Shown here in pieces: positions 1 to 8,480 of a stretch of 27,732 nucleotides of DNA. The DNA lies in NCBI RefSeq assembly GCF_000485595.1, contig NW_014578117.1, positions 1-27,732 on the forward strand. The letters are read 5' to 3'. The DNA is from Priapulus caudatus. Its lineage: Eukaryota > Priapulida > Priapulimorpha > Priapulimorphida > Priapulidae. Made by a program: the position numbers and the translations under genes. The notes beneath the pieces are model-generated. The model searched no databases, was not told where the DNA came from, and saw nothing but the letters and a program-made list of their open reading frames with translations. Within the stretch, counting starts at the first letter, position 1; each line of letters starts with the position of its first letter.

Positions 1-480
1 AAGTGGTGTGAAAGTAGTGAGTGTGTGAAGAGTAGTGATATGGTGCATAGTGGACGGGCGGAGAGGAGTGTGGAGAGTAGTGAGAGGGGTTGGCGAGTGG
101 GGGGGGGGGGGGGGGGGCGTGGCAGCGATAGAGAGAGTGTGAATGGAAGGTGTGAGGTGAGGCTGTGAAGTGTAGTTGGGATAGTGTGAGTGAAGAGTAG
201 ATAGAGCTGTTGTGATAGTGTGAATGTGCTCGTGAGAGTAGTAGAAGAGGTAAATGGTGAGTAGTGTGAAGTGTGTGAAGTATTTGAGCTGTCGTGAAGA
301 GTAGTAGAGAGAGTGTGTGTAGTAAAGAGAGCATAAAAAAGAGAAGATGCTTTGTATTACTGTATATGTGTTGTTTGTGTAGATTGTAAGATTGTGTGCT
401 ATTTTAGTGTGAAGTGTTGTGGAAGTAGTGGTGTACGAGAGTGTGTGAAGAGTAGTAGAGAGCAGTTGTGTAGGTAGAAG
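1..480. repeat. Degenerate GTGTGAAGAGTAGT satellite
   Basis: The plus strand is almost free of C and is made of imperfect repeats of GTGTGAAG, AGTAGTAGAGA and ATAGTGTGAA. The same words, reverse-complemented, form the clean 37-bp satellite at 4510-4700, so both are one family in opposite orientations. A 19-G run lies at 99-117. No coding potential is visible. The left end is cut by the window. Confidence 0.75.
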
Positions 481-959
481 AGAAGTAAAATAAAATAAAA
501 AGATATTTGTTTATTCTATAGTATGTAGCTTTGTCGTGAGTTTATGTAGTATATGTAGCATATTGTGCCTATTTTATGTTTTATTGTAATTGTAAAATAA
601 ATGTGATAATTGTATATATGTATGTTTTAATTATGTACTGTATGCCTAATCTGATATAATAATAAAAGTTTATTCTATCATATATAACTATCATTCTAAG
701 TTCAATCTATATTATATATCTGCACCCAAAATTATACTTGCTACATTTAGTAGTACAATACTTTGGTGAAATTTACAATAAAGGGTTACTTCTTGAAGCA
801 ATTGCTTCCATCTTCACTGCATGTGGCCAAATAGAAAATTCCACGTATTGAGAGAATAAGACATCAAAATTACGCTCTAATTGTAATTTTATTTTAATTT
901 ATCGCTACAAATTAGACGCAGCAGGAGTACATTTCGAATGTAGGCAGACTAAAATTCAT
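481..959. other. AT-rich intergenic sequence, no gene seen
   Basis: AT-rich sequence with A/T runs and TATATGTA-like words. There is no ORF with recognisable content and no clear repeat structure. It separates the left satellite from the tandem repeat starting near 960. Confidence 0.6.
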
Positions 960-1460
960 GTATTAGGACAATTACGGCTATTTGTTGTCTAATTAACCAG
1001 CAGGAAATCTTCATGCGCAATACTAGGGCAGAATATTTCATGCTATGGGGACATTAAGCACAAGTTTGGTTACCAATTAACCAGCAGGAAAATTCTGCAA
1101 TGTAGCAGTAGCGAAATTTCATGTATGGGGACAATTACGCTTTTGTTGCCAATTAACCAAGCAGGAAAACATATGTATACTAGGCACGAAATGTTTCACT
1201 GTATGGGGAGCAATTACGCTTTTGTTGCCAATTAACCAGCAGGAAACATCTTCATGTATACTATGGCAGGAAAATTTCATGTATGGGGACATTAGACTAC
1301 GATGGGGAACAATAACGTTTGGCTTACCCAATTAACAGCAGGAAATTCATGTATTGGCAGGGAAGTTTCATGTAATTGGGACAATAACGCTTTGTGTCTA
1401 ATTAAGCGCAGGGAAAATCTCAATGCTAGCAAGGCAGAAATTTCATGTATGGGCGAAATG
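960..1460. repeat. Tandem repeat of about 76 bp, six degenerate copies
   Basis: The anchor AATTAACCAGCAGG or a variant recurs at 991, 1075, 1151, 1230, 1330 and 1400, giving spacings of 84, 76, 79, 100 and 70. Each unit also has CTTCATGTATACTAGGGCAG, a TTTCATGTATGGGGACA word and TTACGCTTTTGTTGCC. Copies differ mostly by one-base insertions and deletions. ORFs across it in several frames are repeat artefacts. Confidence 0.85.
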
Positions 1461-2082
1461 TAAGCTATTGGTAGGTATTTTACATTGAAGAATAGCAGTA
1501 ACTTTATATACACATACGGCTGAAAAATGGCTACCATGAAATAATCTATGGACACATTCCACGGTATGCCCCGCCATAAAATTTCCTAAACATCGAGACA
1601 GGACATTTCCTTTAATTATTATGCATGAAACATGAAACGTTTTCATGTATTTTTCCAAGAGGGACAACAACAAAGGGGAGCAGATACAAGGACCAGGCTC
1701 AACGGCAGGTACTTGCAGGCCATAAAAGGTATGATAATGACTTGCTTTGTGGTGCCGATTGAATCTTTATAAGTAACTGGCTTATCCATCATACGCGTTT
1801 TAATTGGATCTTGCATTAGCAACTTGGTACAGCCATGATCTTGGAGTAAAGATCTGAGTATTTGAGCTCCTGCATAAATTATGCTAATTTGGGTCTATTT
1901 TTAGAAATATCTTAAAATCACCACTCCTACGAAACTTATAATATAACCACACCGGAGCCATTTAAGTACCACGTTGAAATTTGGGAATAAAGTGTGGTGG
2001 ACAACTGCATGAGTATGCAGATAATCAAGAGTTGACAGTAGTAATAGAATTGTAAATAACTGCCCTGTCTCTTCTCTTTTCA
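1461..2082. other. No gene or repeat recognised
   Basis: Unannotated sequence between the 76-bp repeat and a possible coding fragment at 2083. Short ORFs on the minus strand have no recognisable motif. The end (2060-2082) is pyrimidine-rich and closes with TTTTCAG, a plausible splice acceptor for the plus strand. Confidence 0.5.
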
Positions 2083-2240
2083 GCATACGTTCTTCAACGA
2101 TTCAGGTCCGAGGATGGCAATCCAGTCATTAAGGAAAATGATTTTCACGCAATTTCCAACAGTGTCTGCAGCAATTGCAGAAGAAACTTTTAAAAAAAAC
2201 TTGAAAAAATATTTCTATAATTTTTATAATAAATTATAAT
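2083..2240 (+). pseudogene. Possible LINE C-terminal fragment or short terminal exon
   Basis: After a good acceptor-like TCTTTTCAG, two plus-strand frames stay open. One gives a 35-residue peptide with CSNC ending at a stop near 2192. The other ends in FKKNLKKYFYNFYNKL and a stop near 2239, resembling the very C-terminus of CR1-like LINE reverse transcriptases, where a WNSLP-like word is followed by an FK..LKKYL tail. Reading the first frame into the second across the A-run gives the more LINE-like product, implying a one-base shift. No catalytic motif is present. A host terminal exon remains possible. Confidence 0.3.
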
Positions 2241-2267
2241 CTACTGTATATATTTCGGCGAAAGCTG

Positions 2268-2668
2268 CCGTATGTTAATCAAAGCTCGTCAGGTTCTGAA
2301 TCCAATATGCGCCAATTCACAGAAGAGATCGATGTATACATCAGACGGGTTCTAAAACTAATACGTCGCGTTGAAAAACCCGTTTGCTTCGGTTCTTAAA
2401 AAAGACAAAAAAGGTAAAGATTTGGCCTGAAAATAGGGGGCGCTGTTTTGTTTTCCGATTCTGTTCGAAGTGAACAGGTTTCAATTTCGTGTTGTCTGTG
2501 TATCTGCGTTCTAACTTCTGTATCTGTGTGTCTGAGATTTGGGAAGCCCCATAAATGTAAGTAGAAATAACCATGTCATAATGAAGTTCAAATATTCAGT
2601 AAGCGGTATTTGGCCATAGCTTTTCCCATAATGAGATGGTACAAGATTGAATTTCATTCAGAGCAGAG
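2268..2668 (+). repeat. Dispersed repeat, copy A (about 390 bp)
   Basis: It aligns along its length with 4104-4498 in the same orientation. Shared words in order are ACAGAAGAGATCGATG, GTTCTAAA, GCCTGAAAATAGGGG then GCGCTGTTTTG, CTGTGTGTCTGAGATTTG, and a GAATTTCAT..AGAGCAG end. Copies differ by substitutions and small indels, so this is an old dispersed repeat. The 77-residue minus-strand ORF across it has a shorter counterpart in copy B but no recognisable domain. Confidence 0.8.
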
Positions 2669-3601
2669 TTTTTTTTGGAAGTCTGCAAAGTTGTACGCGG
2701 TGTCCTGAACACCGCATCTGTCCAGCAAGGGTCCGCATCACAAGACGTAATTTACGTCGTCCACAGCAGAGTGCAACACATTGGCGTAGAAATAGGCGAT
2801 CACAACCACCAATATTACCTGGTCCGCACACAGTGCGAAACATGCGAAGCACGTAATATTACGGTGCTAACGCAGCTAGGGCCAGTGGTTAATCAGGTCG
2901 CCCGACCTACCAGCCATTCGAGATCTATTCAATATTCCTAACTTGTTAGTCCGATAATCAAACCAAGTTCCTACCTTAACATACAATAAAACAGTTGTGT
3001 GTGTGTGCTGCGTGGCGTGCGGTGCGGACGCGCGTCTGTATTTCACTTGTGTACTGTGCCAAACAAATGCGTTAATGTGCTTACGTGTAAGCATGATTCT
3101 ACATGTATTGTGTATTGACATCTGCAACCATAAAAAAAAAACAATGCTGCAACACAACAACAAAGCTCTGCGCATATCACACCTTACACATAAGCACGTA
3201 CTGTAGCCTACTCGGCGTAACACATGACTCACAGGCCCACTAAGGCCCGCCGCGTATGCGCGGGTTCAGCTTAGTAATAATATAATTAATCTTAGCTATA
3301 ATCTTGGCGAATGTTGTATCGTATGTACAGGGTCGCAAATTAGATTTTTTTAATGGTATGCCATTCGGGATACCGCGTATTGAATGCTGATATCCCCCAA
3401 AAGATCGCCGTATCCGCGATTTTTTTGGATAGTAATTTCAAGAATGTAACTTGGTATCCAAAATCTTGAAACTATGCAATAATAGAGCATTGAAATTTTA
3501 TTAATTTAAGTGTAAATGTCAATTATTATATAAAGATCTCGGCTCCGGCGTCGTAATCGATGGTAGTGGGGCTGAGTGGATTCGCGAGCATTTCATTTAC
3601 G

Positions 3602-3642
3602 ATAGATATTATACAACACAGGTGTTGTAAATATATATCTAT
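3602..3642. repeat. Imperfect inverted repeat (hairpin)
   Basis: The arms ATAGATATTATACAACAC (3602-3619) and GTGTTGTAAATATATATCTAT (3622-3642) are reverse complements apart from a three-base bulge, around a two-base AG loop. The inner seven pairs (ACAACAC/GTGTTGT) are perfect. It could form a cruciform or RNA hairpin; no function can be assigned. Confidence 0.7.
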
Positions 3643-3860
3643 GATTTTGACCATGCGGGCCTCCAGCAGTACACTGCCAGACGTATTGTCTAGACCGCAT
3701 TGCTTCTGGTTCGTTTGATACTAAAAAAAAATCATGATACAATGTAATACACAGGTTCACAAATTATTGCGCTTGCAAAGGCCAGGCTTGCCGCAAAAGT
3801 ATGCTATGCCTGCTGCTATAAAAAACGCTAGTTGTGACATCAGTAAATTTAGTAACTAAC

Positions 3861-3904
3861 GGGGAGGAACGGGGGGGGGCGGGGAGGAGGGAGGGGGGGG
3901 GGGG
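3861..3904 (+). repeat. G-rich tract with G-quadruplex potential
   Basis: Runs of 4, 9, 4 and 12 G (approximately) are separated by short A- or C-containing linkers. At least four G-runs of three or more fit the G-quadruplex pattern. CGCGCACTCGCGCGC follows immediately. This is composition only, with no functional evidence. Confidence 0.65.
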
Positions 3905-4103
3905 CGCGCACTCGCGCGCTTGCTCAGATGCGCTGCCGTATAAAGTTGATAACTCAACAACGCACTATCCCGATTATGACGATTTTTTTACTATCGGCCG
4001 GGCGGGAGTACCAAGCATTGAATCTGTATCGCCGCAGCCAGAATGCTGGCTATCCCCGCGGATATCGATATCCGCTAATTCGACCCCTGATGGTATGTAT
4101 GTA

Positions 4104-4498
4104 TGTATGTTAATGAAAGGCTCCGTCAGCTTTGATCCAAATAGCGCCAAATTTTACAGAAGAGATCGATGAGTAGCACGGGACGGTGTTCTAAACTATA
4201 CCCGGTTGAAAAGCGCGTTTGTTCCGGTCTTAAAAAGACAAAAAAAACACAAAAAAAGGTTAAAGATTTGCCTGAAAATAGGGGCGCTGTTTTGTTTTTC
4301 GTTCTTTTTTTCAACACGTTCAATTCGGGTTGTTCTGTGTATCTCTGTTCTCCGTGTTCTGTGTGTCTGAGATTTGTTGTAAGCCCGATAAGCTAATAGA
4401 AATAAGCCATGAATAATAAGTTAAATATGTCAGTAGCTATTTGCGCGCATTAGTTTCCATAGAAGATGTACAAGTTGAATTTCATACAGAGCAGTATC
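4104..4498 (+). repeat. Dispersed repeat, copy B (about 390 bp)
   Basis: Direct-orientation partner of 2268-2668. It begins after an ATGT microsatellite (4092-4110) and ends at ..CATACAGAGCAG, right before the 37-bp satellite. The copies share ACAGAAGAGATCGATG, GCCTGAAAATAGGGGCGC and TGTGTGTCTGAGATTTG. See copy A. Confidence 0.8.
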
Positions 4499-4509
4499 AG
4501 CTGTGATCT

Positions 4510-4700
4510 CTGCCACACTATCACACATCTCTACTACTCTTCACACACTTCACACTATCACACATCTCTACTACTCTTCACACACTTCACACTATCACAC
4601 ATCTCTACTACTCTTCACACACTTCACACTATCACACATCTCTACTACTCTTCACACACTCACTACCTCACACACTTCACACTACTCACACATTTACTTC
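4510..4700. repeat. 37-bp satellite, four clean copies
   Basis: Units begin ATCACACATCTCTACTACTC at 4520, 4557, 4594 and 4631, exactly 37 bp apart, then decay into CACACTTCACACTACTCAC up to about 4700. This strand is the complement of the G-rich satellite at 1-480. Since 37 is not a multiple of three, the ORFs crossing it cycle through frames and are not genes. Confidence 0.92.
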
Positions 4701-4999
4701 CGTCTCTCATATCTGTTGAGTTCTCTGCATTTCTCCCCGATCATGTACCGTACGGTGTTTTTCTCCATATCGTACTTTTCAGAGATGAAGGCTGGAATGT
4801 CAATGTTGTTTCTATTAATTTTAGTATACATCCACGGTATAGAGTGATGTATCTAAAGTTTATAAATATAGTTGGCTTCGTAAGCCTAAAATCTTATGCT
4901 AATTGCTCAAGAAATAATGTGAAAGTTACTACATAGCACATGGTATTCATTGATACAACATTATCACAGCTTTTTTGTCTGTGACAATTTCAAACTTAC
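4701..4999. other. No gene recognised downstream of the BEN exon
   Basis: Mixed-composition sequence between the satellite and the BEN exon. On the minus strand, 4990-4999 is the donor side of the intron following that exon. I found no convincing next exon. Confidence 0.45.
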
Positions 5000-5166
5000 A
5001 AACGATTGCCTCCACCTTCAGTACATTCAGGCGTTCCTTCCCATTTCTTCCGGTTATATTGGATGTTGCGAGCTCCTGTGGTGTAAAGAGGCGCGTTACC
5101 ATCCACCTTGTCGCTTTCTTCCACTCCCTAAAAGCCTTGCAACCCTCCTCTAGTTCAAAAGGTTGA
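5000..5166 (-). CDS. BEN-domain-like internal exon
   Basis: On the minus strand an acceptor (T-rich tract, then TTCCAG) precedes 5166 and a consensus donor GTAAGT follows 5000, giving a 167-bp exon, phase 0 in and phase 2 of codon use out (one extra base). It encodes a WKKATRWMV segment, then LFTPQELATSNITGRNGK and a KVEAI end. The pattern LF..EEL..S.(V/I)TGR.GK....L...KVEAI is that of BEN domains, helical modules that bind DNA or partner proteins in chromatin and transcription factors. Upstream lies an EEGCKAFREWKK basic-acidic stretch. The Ser/Pro-rich ORF at 7998-8480 is on the same strand 3 kb upstream and could belong to the same gene, but a transposon lies between and no splice evidence connects them. 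The domain call rests on pattern memory without a profile search. Confidence 0.5.
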
Positions 5167-5230
5167 GACTGGAACATTTATGTAAAATAAAAAAAATCAG
5201 CATGTAATTCAAGGAAAATTGTAATATAAT

Positions 5231-5480
5231 ACAGTAAAACTCGCATAAGTCGTCATCGTCTAACTCGTCAATTCGCGTAAGCGGTCATGGCCCAATTTCC
5301 TCTCATAATAAATCCATTAGAATAGCCCCGCTTAAGTCATCATTTACAAGCCGTCATTATGTGTAAGTCGGCACTCTCAGACAGGTCCCATGTAATACAA
5401 ACAACAACAACGCCCAATGCGCACACCAAGGGCACTGCTCACTGCCAGTTCGTCATCACTATAGAAGCACTTCAGTAGTA
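5231..5480 (+). mobile_element. Possible pogo/Tigger-like transposon left end
   Basis: TACAGTAAAACTCGCATAAG begins here. CAGT(N)AAACCTCG-type termini next to a TA dinucleotide are typical of pogo/Tigger elements. Subterminal variants of AAGTCGTCA recur (CATAAGTCGTCATCG, CTTAAGTCATCATT, CAAGCCGTCATTATG, GTAAGTCGGCAC). No matching right terminus and no transposase were found, so it would be a fragment, or chance similarity. Confidence 0.35.
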
Positions 5481-5904
5481 ACCTTTTCAGTAATTTTGGT
5501 TTGTTGTCTGCCATAAGCATGGATGAGCTGAGTTTATTTTTCTCAATTAGAACATCTGGATATGTTGAAATTAGTACCTAAAACGAAATGATAATAATTT
5601 ATTAATTTACAAGCGCACAGGATAAAGTCCAAAGTCCTCCGCGTTGCGGAATATCCGCGAAAAGCGCGGAATTTGCGTGAATCGCGGAAAACGCAGTTTT
5701 GGAAAAAAACCTCCAAAAATAACAAAAAAACGAAATTTAATTAAATAAAACTGAAAAAAATACTAATAAGAAAATCTGCTTTACTTCTACTTCTACGCTA
5801 TATTGGCCACCATCAACATACTGATGATTATGCCAACGGGAGGCGCTAGTTGAGACTAAAATAAAATTTTTCTTCCCTTGATTTTCTAAAGAAAAAAAAA
5901 CCAA

Positions 5905-7135
5905 AAAAGCAAATTTTACTTAAAAAACTGCCCTGATAGGCAGTAATCAGAGACTTAAAGGAACATAGATTTTCGGCTGTCACCACTTCAGTGGGTAAGG
6001 CGTTCCACTCTGTAATACAGTGATGTAGTCACATCTGCAGGCATGGGATTTGAAAAGAGTGCTCTGACATGTTCCTGGTGCTTCGAGTAGTGGTATCAGA
6101 CGGTTGTTGTATCCACGTTGACCATGCCGTTGACGAGCTTGTACATCATAGCCAACACGCGCCAACCCTTTGTCTTGACTCCAGTGTCGGCCAGTTGAGT
6201 GTTCAGCATGTCAGTAACACTCGACCTGTTGTGGTGGCGGTTTGAGACATATCTCGCTGGCTCGTCTTTGGACCATTTCAAGATGTTGCAGTCCTGCGCC
6301 CTGATATGCGATCCCATACCGGCTGGCATACTCCACCGTGGGCCTAACCAATGAGGTATAGGCAAGTGATTTAACTTCCATTGAGGAAATATTTAGGTTC
6401 CTTCTCAGGAATGATAGGCGTGCCATTTGCCTTTACTACAGATTGAGCTGATGTGGTTGTGCCATCGAAGGTCTGATGTTAGTGTGACACCCAGCGTACT
6501 TGGCTGATGTGCCATGTCTAAGGTATGTCCGCGTAGAGGCATATGGGTAACAGGTTGGTTGGAGTTTTCTGGTGATGGTCAGGACCAGACATTTGTCTTG
6601 TGGAACTTCATTCATCCACTTGTCTTCCATGACTGCTAGCCCCAGAACTGCTCAATTCACGGTTTGTGAATCTTGTGGTTTAGTCAGAGCTATATGAATC
6701 AATGTGTCATCTGCAAAAAGTCGAACGGTTGCTTGTGTATCTTCCGGGATGTCATTTATGTAGAACAGGAACAGGCAAGGTCCAAGCACTGAACCTTGCG
6801 GGACTCCTGATTCTACATTTACAGGGTCAGATCTCTCTTCGTCGACGACGACTGTCTGCATTCGATCTGACAGGAACGAACTAATCTAGGTGTTGGTTTT
6901 ACCACGGATGCCATAGTGATTTAACTTGTGAACGAGTAGGCTGTGGTTTACCTTGTCAAAAGCTTTTGAAAATTCCATTATTACACAGTCGACCTGCTTT
7001 CCAGCTTACATGCTTTTGGACACATCGTCCACAAAGTCGATAAGCTGAGTTTCGCAGGAGACACCCTTCCGAAAACCATGTTGAAGCGGGTTGAGAATGT
7101 TGTGTTTATCTGCATGAGACATGATTTAAATTCAT
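5905..7135 (-). pseudogene. LINE reverse transcriptase fragment, inactive
   Basis: Reading the minus strand from 7135, an RT begins mid-domain with NILNPLQHGFRKG and SCETQL, then FSKAFDKVNHSLLVHKL (first catalytic Asp), SGVPQGSVLGP, YINDIPE and the FADD active site at 6706-6717. Further on come LRRNL, the SLVRPTVEYAS thumb motif, and the C-terminal EWNALPTEVV..FKSL segment ending near 5905. This order is that of Jockey/CR1-group non-LTR RTs. Two in-frame stops lie in the palm (near 7020 and 6884), and frame changes occur near 6650, 6430 and 6210. No endonuclease is present: the copy is 5'-truncated inside the RT, the usual LINE insertion outcome. It lies wholly within the DNA transposon. It is a different family from the LINE at 16326-18210. 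Confidence 0.85.
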
Positions 7136-7409
7136 CTTAGTAAAGAATAATAAACTCATGAAATTAATATTTCACCATAATAACGCATGTAGTAGGCTTA
7201 TGATTGACCTCTCATCTGCATCATAACAATCCGATTGCATAACCTGATCGGAAATTTCCATGGACAATTCGCGCTACTGCAGTGCAGTCAATTTTCACAC
7301 TTGAATTAACATTTACATCTAAGCTCAGCCAACATCAATTCTAAAATAATTAGCACTCTCCCGATTCCGTTGCCTCGATGCCAATTTTGGATACTGCAAC
7401 GTACTACAG

Positions 7410-7434
7410 CAGAAACAGAAACAGAAACAGAAAC
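7410..7434 (+). repeat. AGAAAC hexanucleotide microsatellite
   Basis: Four consecutive CAGAAA/AGAAAC units inside the DNA transposon, upstream of the LINE fragment's 5' break. Confidence 0.7.
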
Positions 7435-7653
7435 TTAATTTGTTGTCTCACAATTAAGCCTCTGCGTGGCCCCCTCTAAAAATAGACACAGTAGTCAATG
7501 GGGACATCGAGGGGCGCCTACAATGAGGCAAGTAAATAGTTAATAGTATGCTTTAAGTTTTTTTTGAAAGTCGGGAAATTGCCAAATTTACAAGGCGGAG
7601 AAAAGCGGAATTTTGGATGTGAAAAGCAGAAAATTTTGGACTTTAGCACAGGA

Positions 7654-7997
7654 GCAAATTTTTTGTTTAAATCTAACGAATTGTAAAACCAAATTCATGG
7701 TTCATATCCATGCATTGTACGTCACTTTCTGCCGAAACAATGTAATGAGATGCCATCTCAGCACATGCACCTGACCTTGATCTGAGTAAAAATAAAATGC
7801 ATTATAGCACGTACAGATGCATAATGCAGATTAAAATTCTAGTTTAGAAAAGGCCTTCACGTGGTCGTATGAAACTTCCCAGCATGCACAACTTCTATAA
7901 GCAAGGTAAAATAAAAGTTAGTCTGTGTCCACAACAGCAGAGTTTTCAATCCATTGCGAGTACAGCCAGTGTTAGCAGCCCAGGTTGCAATATCGAC
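7654..7997. other. No gene recognised right of the DNA transposon
   Basis: AT-rich sequence between the right target-site duplication and the Ser/Pro-rich ORF. Short plus-strand ORFs show no recognisable content. No right terminus for the pogo-like end at 5231 was found. Confidence 0.45.
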
Positions 7998-8480
7998 CTA
8001 AATGCCTGTCGCAGTTTCTTCATCACTAATATCACTTGTGTCAGAGTCTGACGAAGTGGATAGAACTACTTCACGAAAACCATAATCATCGTCACTCCCA
8101 GCTGTGGGACATGGTGACAAGGAATTGGGTCCAGATAAGGGACTAGGTGGTAGAGATGAGCCATGTGATGATCGAGACGGTGATGATGGTGGCAAGGATG
8201 GTCGTGTAGATGATCGAGACGGTGATGATGGTGGCAAGGATGGTCGTGTAGATGATCGAGACGGTGATGATGGTGGCAAGGATGGTCGTGTAGATGATCG
8301 TGTAGATGATCGAGACGGTGATGATGGTGGCAAGGATGGTCGTGTAGATGATCGAGACGGTGATGATGGTGGCAAGGATGGTCGTGTAGATGCATCTTCT
8401 TGATCTTTATTGTCACTGGACTGTGCTGTAGCAATCACTAGTCCTGTGACTCGCCTCCAGTGCCGTAGTTTTTCTGCCAT
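7998..8480 (-). CDS. Ser/Pro/Arg-rich repeat protein or exon, hypothetical
   Basis: An uninterrupted 160-codon frame starts MAEKLRHWRRVTGLV. Residues 30-100 are five tandem copies of a 14-residue unit (STRPSLPPSSPSRS) encoded by a 42-bp minisatellite, with one four-residue insertion. A Pro/Ser/Gly linker follows, then an acidic tail SDSDTSDISDEE. A basic N-terminus, a repetitive Ser/Pro middle and a Ser/Asp tail suit an intrinsically disordered, possibly phosphorylated protein; no fold is recognisable. All repeat units, including the 12-bp insertion, are multiples of three, so the minisatellite keeps the frame open in all phases, and the plus-strand GDDGGKDGR frame is open too. Coding status is therefore uncertain; the non-repetitive N- and C-terminal parts are the better argument for it. 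It could be an upstream exon of the BEN-domain gene. Confidence 0.4.
   Translation of the reverse strand: MAEKLRHWRRVTGLVIATAQSSDNKDQEDASTRPSLPPSSPSRSSTRPSLPPSSPSRSSTRSSTRPSLPPSSPSRSSTRPSLPPSSPSRSSTRPSLPPSSPSRSSHGSSLPPSPLSGPNSLSPCPTAGSDDDYGFREVVLSTSSDSDTSDISDEETATGI
8167..8388. repeat. 42-bp minisatellite, five copies
   Basis: Units begin GATGATCGAGACGG at 8167, 8209, 8251, 8305 and 8347. Spacing is 42 bp except between units three and four, where an extra 12 bp (GATGATCGTGTA) duplicates the unit edge. Copies are nearly identical, so amplification is recent or homogenised. Confidence 0.95.

Larger units (their letters stand above)
2669..4103. other. Intergenic block with short palindromes, no supported gene
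   Basis: Open frames of up to 118 residues exist on both strands, but none has a recognisable motif or convincing context. The block contains a 7-bp-arm palindrome at 2744-2758 (GACGTAA/TTACGTC), a 5-bp-stem hairpin at 2848-2868, a GT-rich patch near 2995-3010, a long imperfect hairpin at 3602-3642 and a G-rich tract at 3861-3904. Being flanked by copies A and B of one repeat, it could be the interior of an old element, but no mobility gene is visible. Confidence 0.5.
5615..7653. mobile_element. DNA transposon with 11-bp TIR and 8-bp TSD (hAT-like)
   Basis: GCACAGGA occurs at 5615-5622 and 7646-7653. Immediately inside are TAAAGTCCAAA (5623-5633) and its exact reverse complement TTTGGACTTTA (7635-7645). 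An exact 8-bp duplication bracketing exact 11-bp inverted termini is diagnostic of cut-and-paste insertion, and 8 bp is the usual hAT footprint (also seen in P and some Mutator-like elements). Subterminal GCGGAA words recur: CGCGAAAAGCGCGGAATTTGCG near 5650-5675 and AGAAAAGCGGAATTTT near 7601-7615. The interior (2,023 bp) has no transposase; most is a LINE fragment on the minus strand. It is therefore non-autonomous, probably hit by a later LINE insertion. The TIRs are short and diverge beyond 11 bp. Confidence 0.8.

Noticed and set aside
2848-2868. TAATATTAC nonanucleotide in a small AGCAC/GTGCT hairpin, resembling the replication origin of circular ssDNA viruses
   Set aside because: The stem is only 5 bp, no Rep-like ORF or iterons are nearby, and a nine-base AT-rich word is expected occasionally in a 27-kb AT-rich window. 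Coincidence is the simplest reading.
2876-3232. 118-codon minus-strand ORF with His/Thr-rich and hydrophobic patches
   Set aside because: Composition follows the GT-rich and poly-A patches beneath it; no motif, no splice or start context.
4466-4936. 156-codon plus-strand ORF rich in Thr/His/Ser/Leu
   Set aside because: It is the 37-bp satellite translated; 37 is not a multiple of three and the peptide simply follows the repeat.
8104-8403. Plus-strand Asp/Gly-rich ORF (DRDGDDGGKDGR repeats)
   Set aside because: Shadow of the 42-bp minisatellite, which is open in several frames on both strands. The minus frame has better non-repetitive ends.
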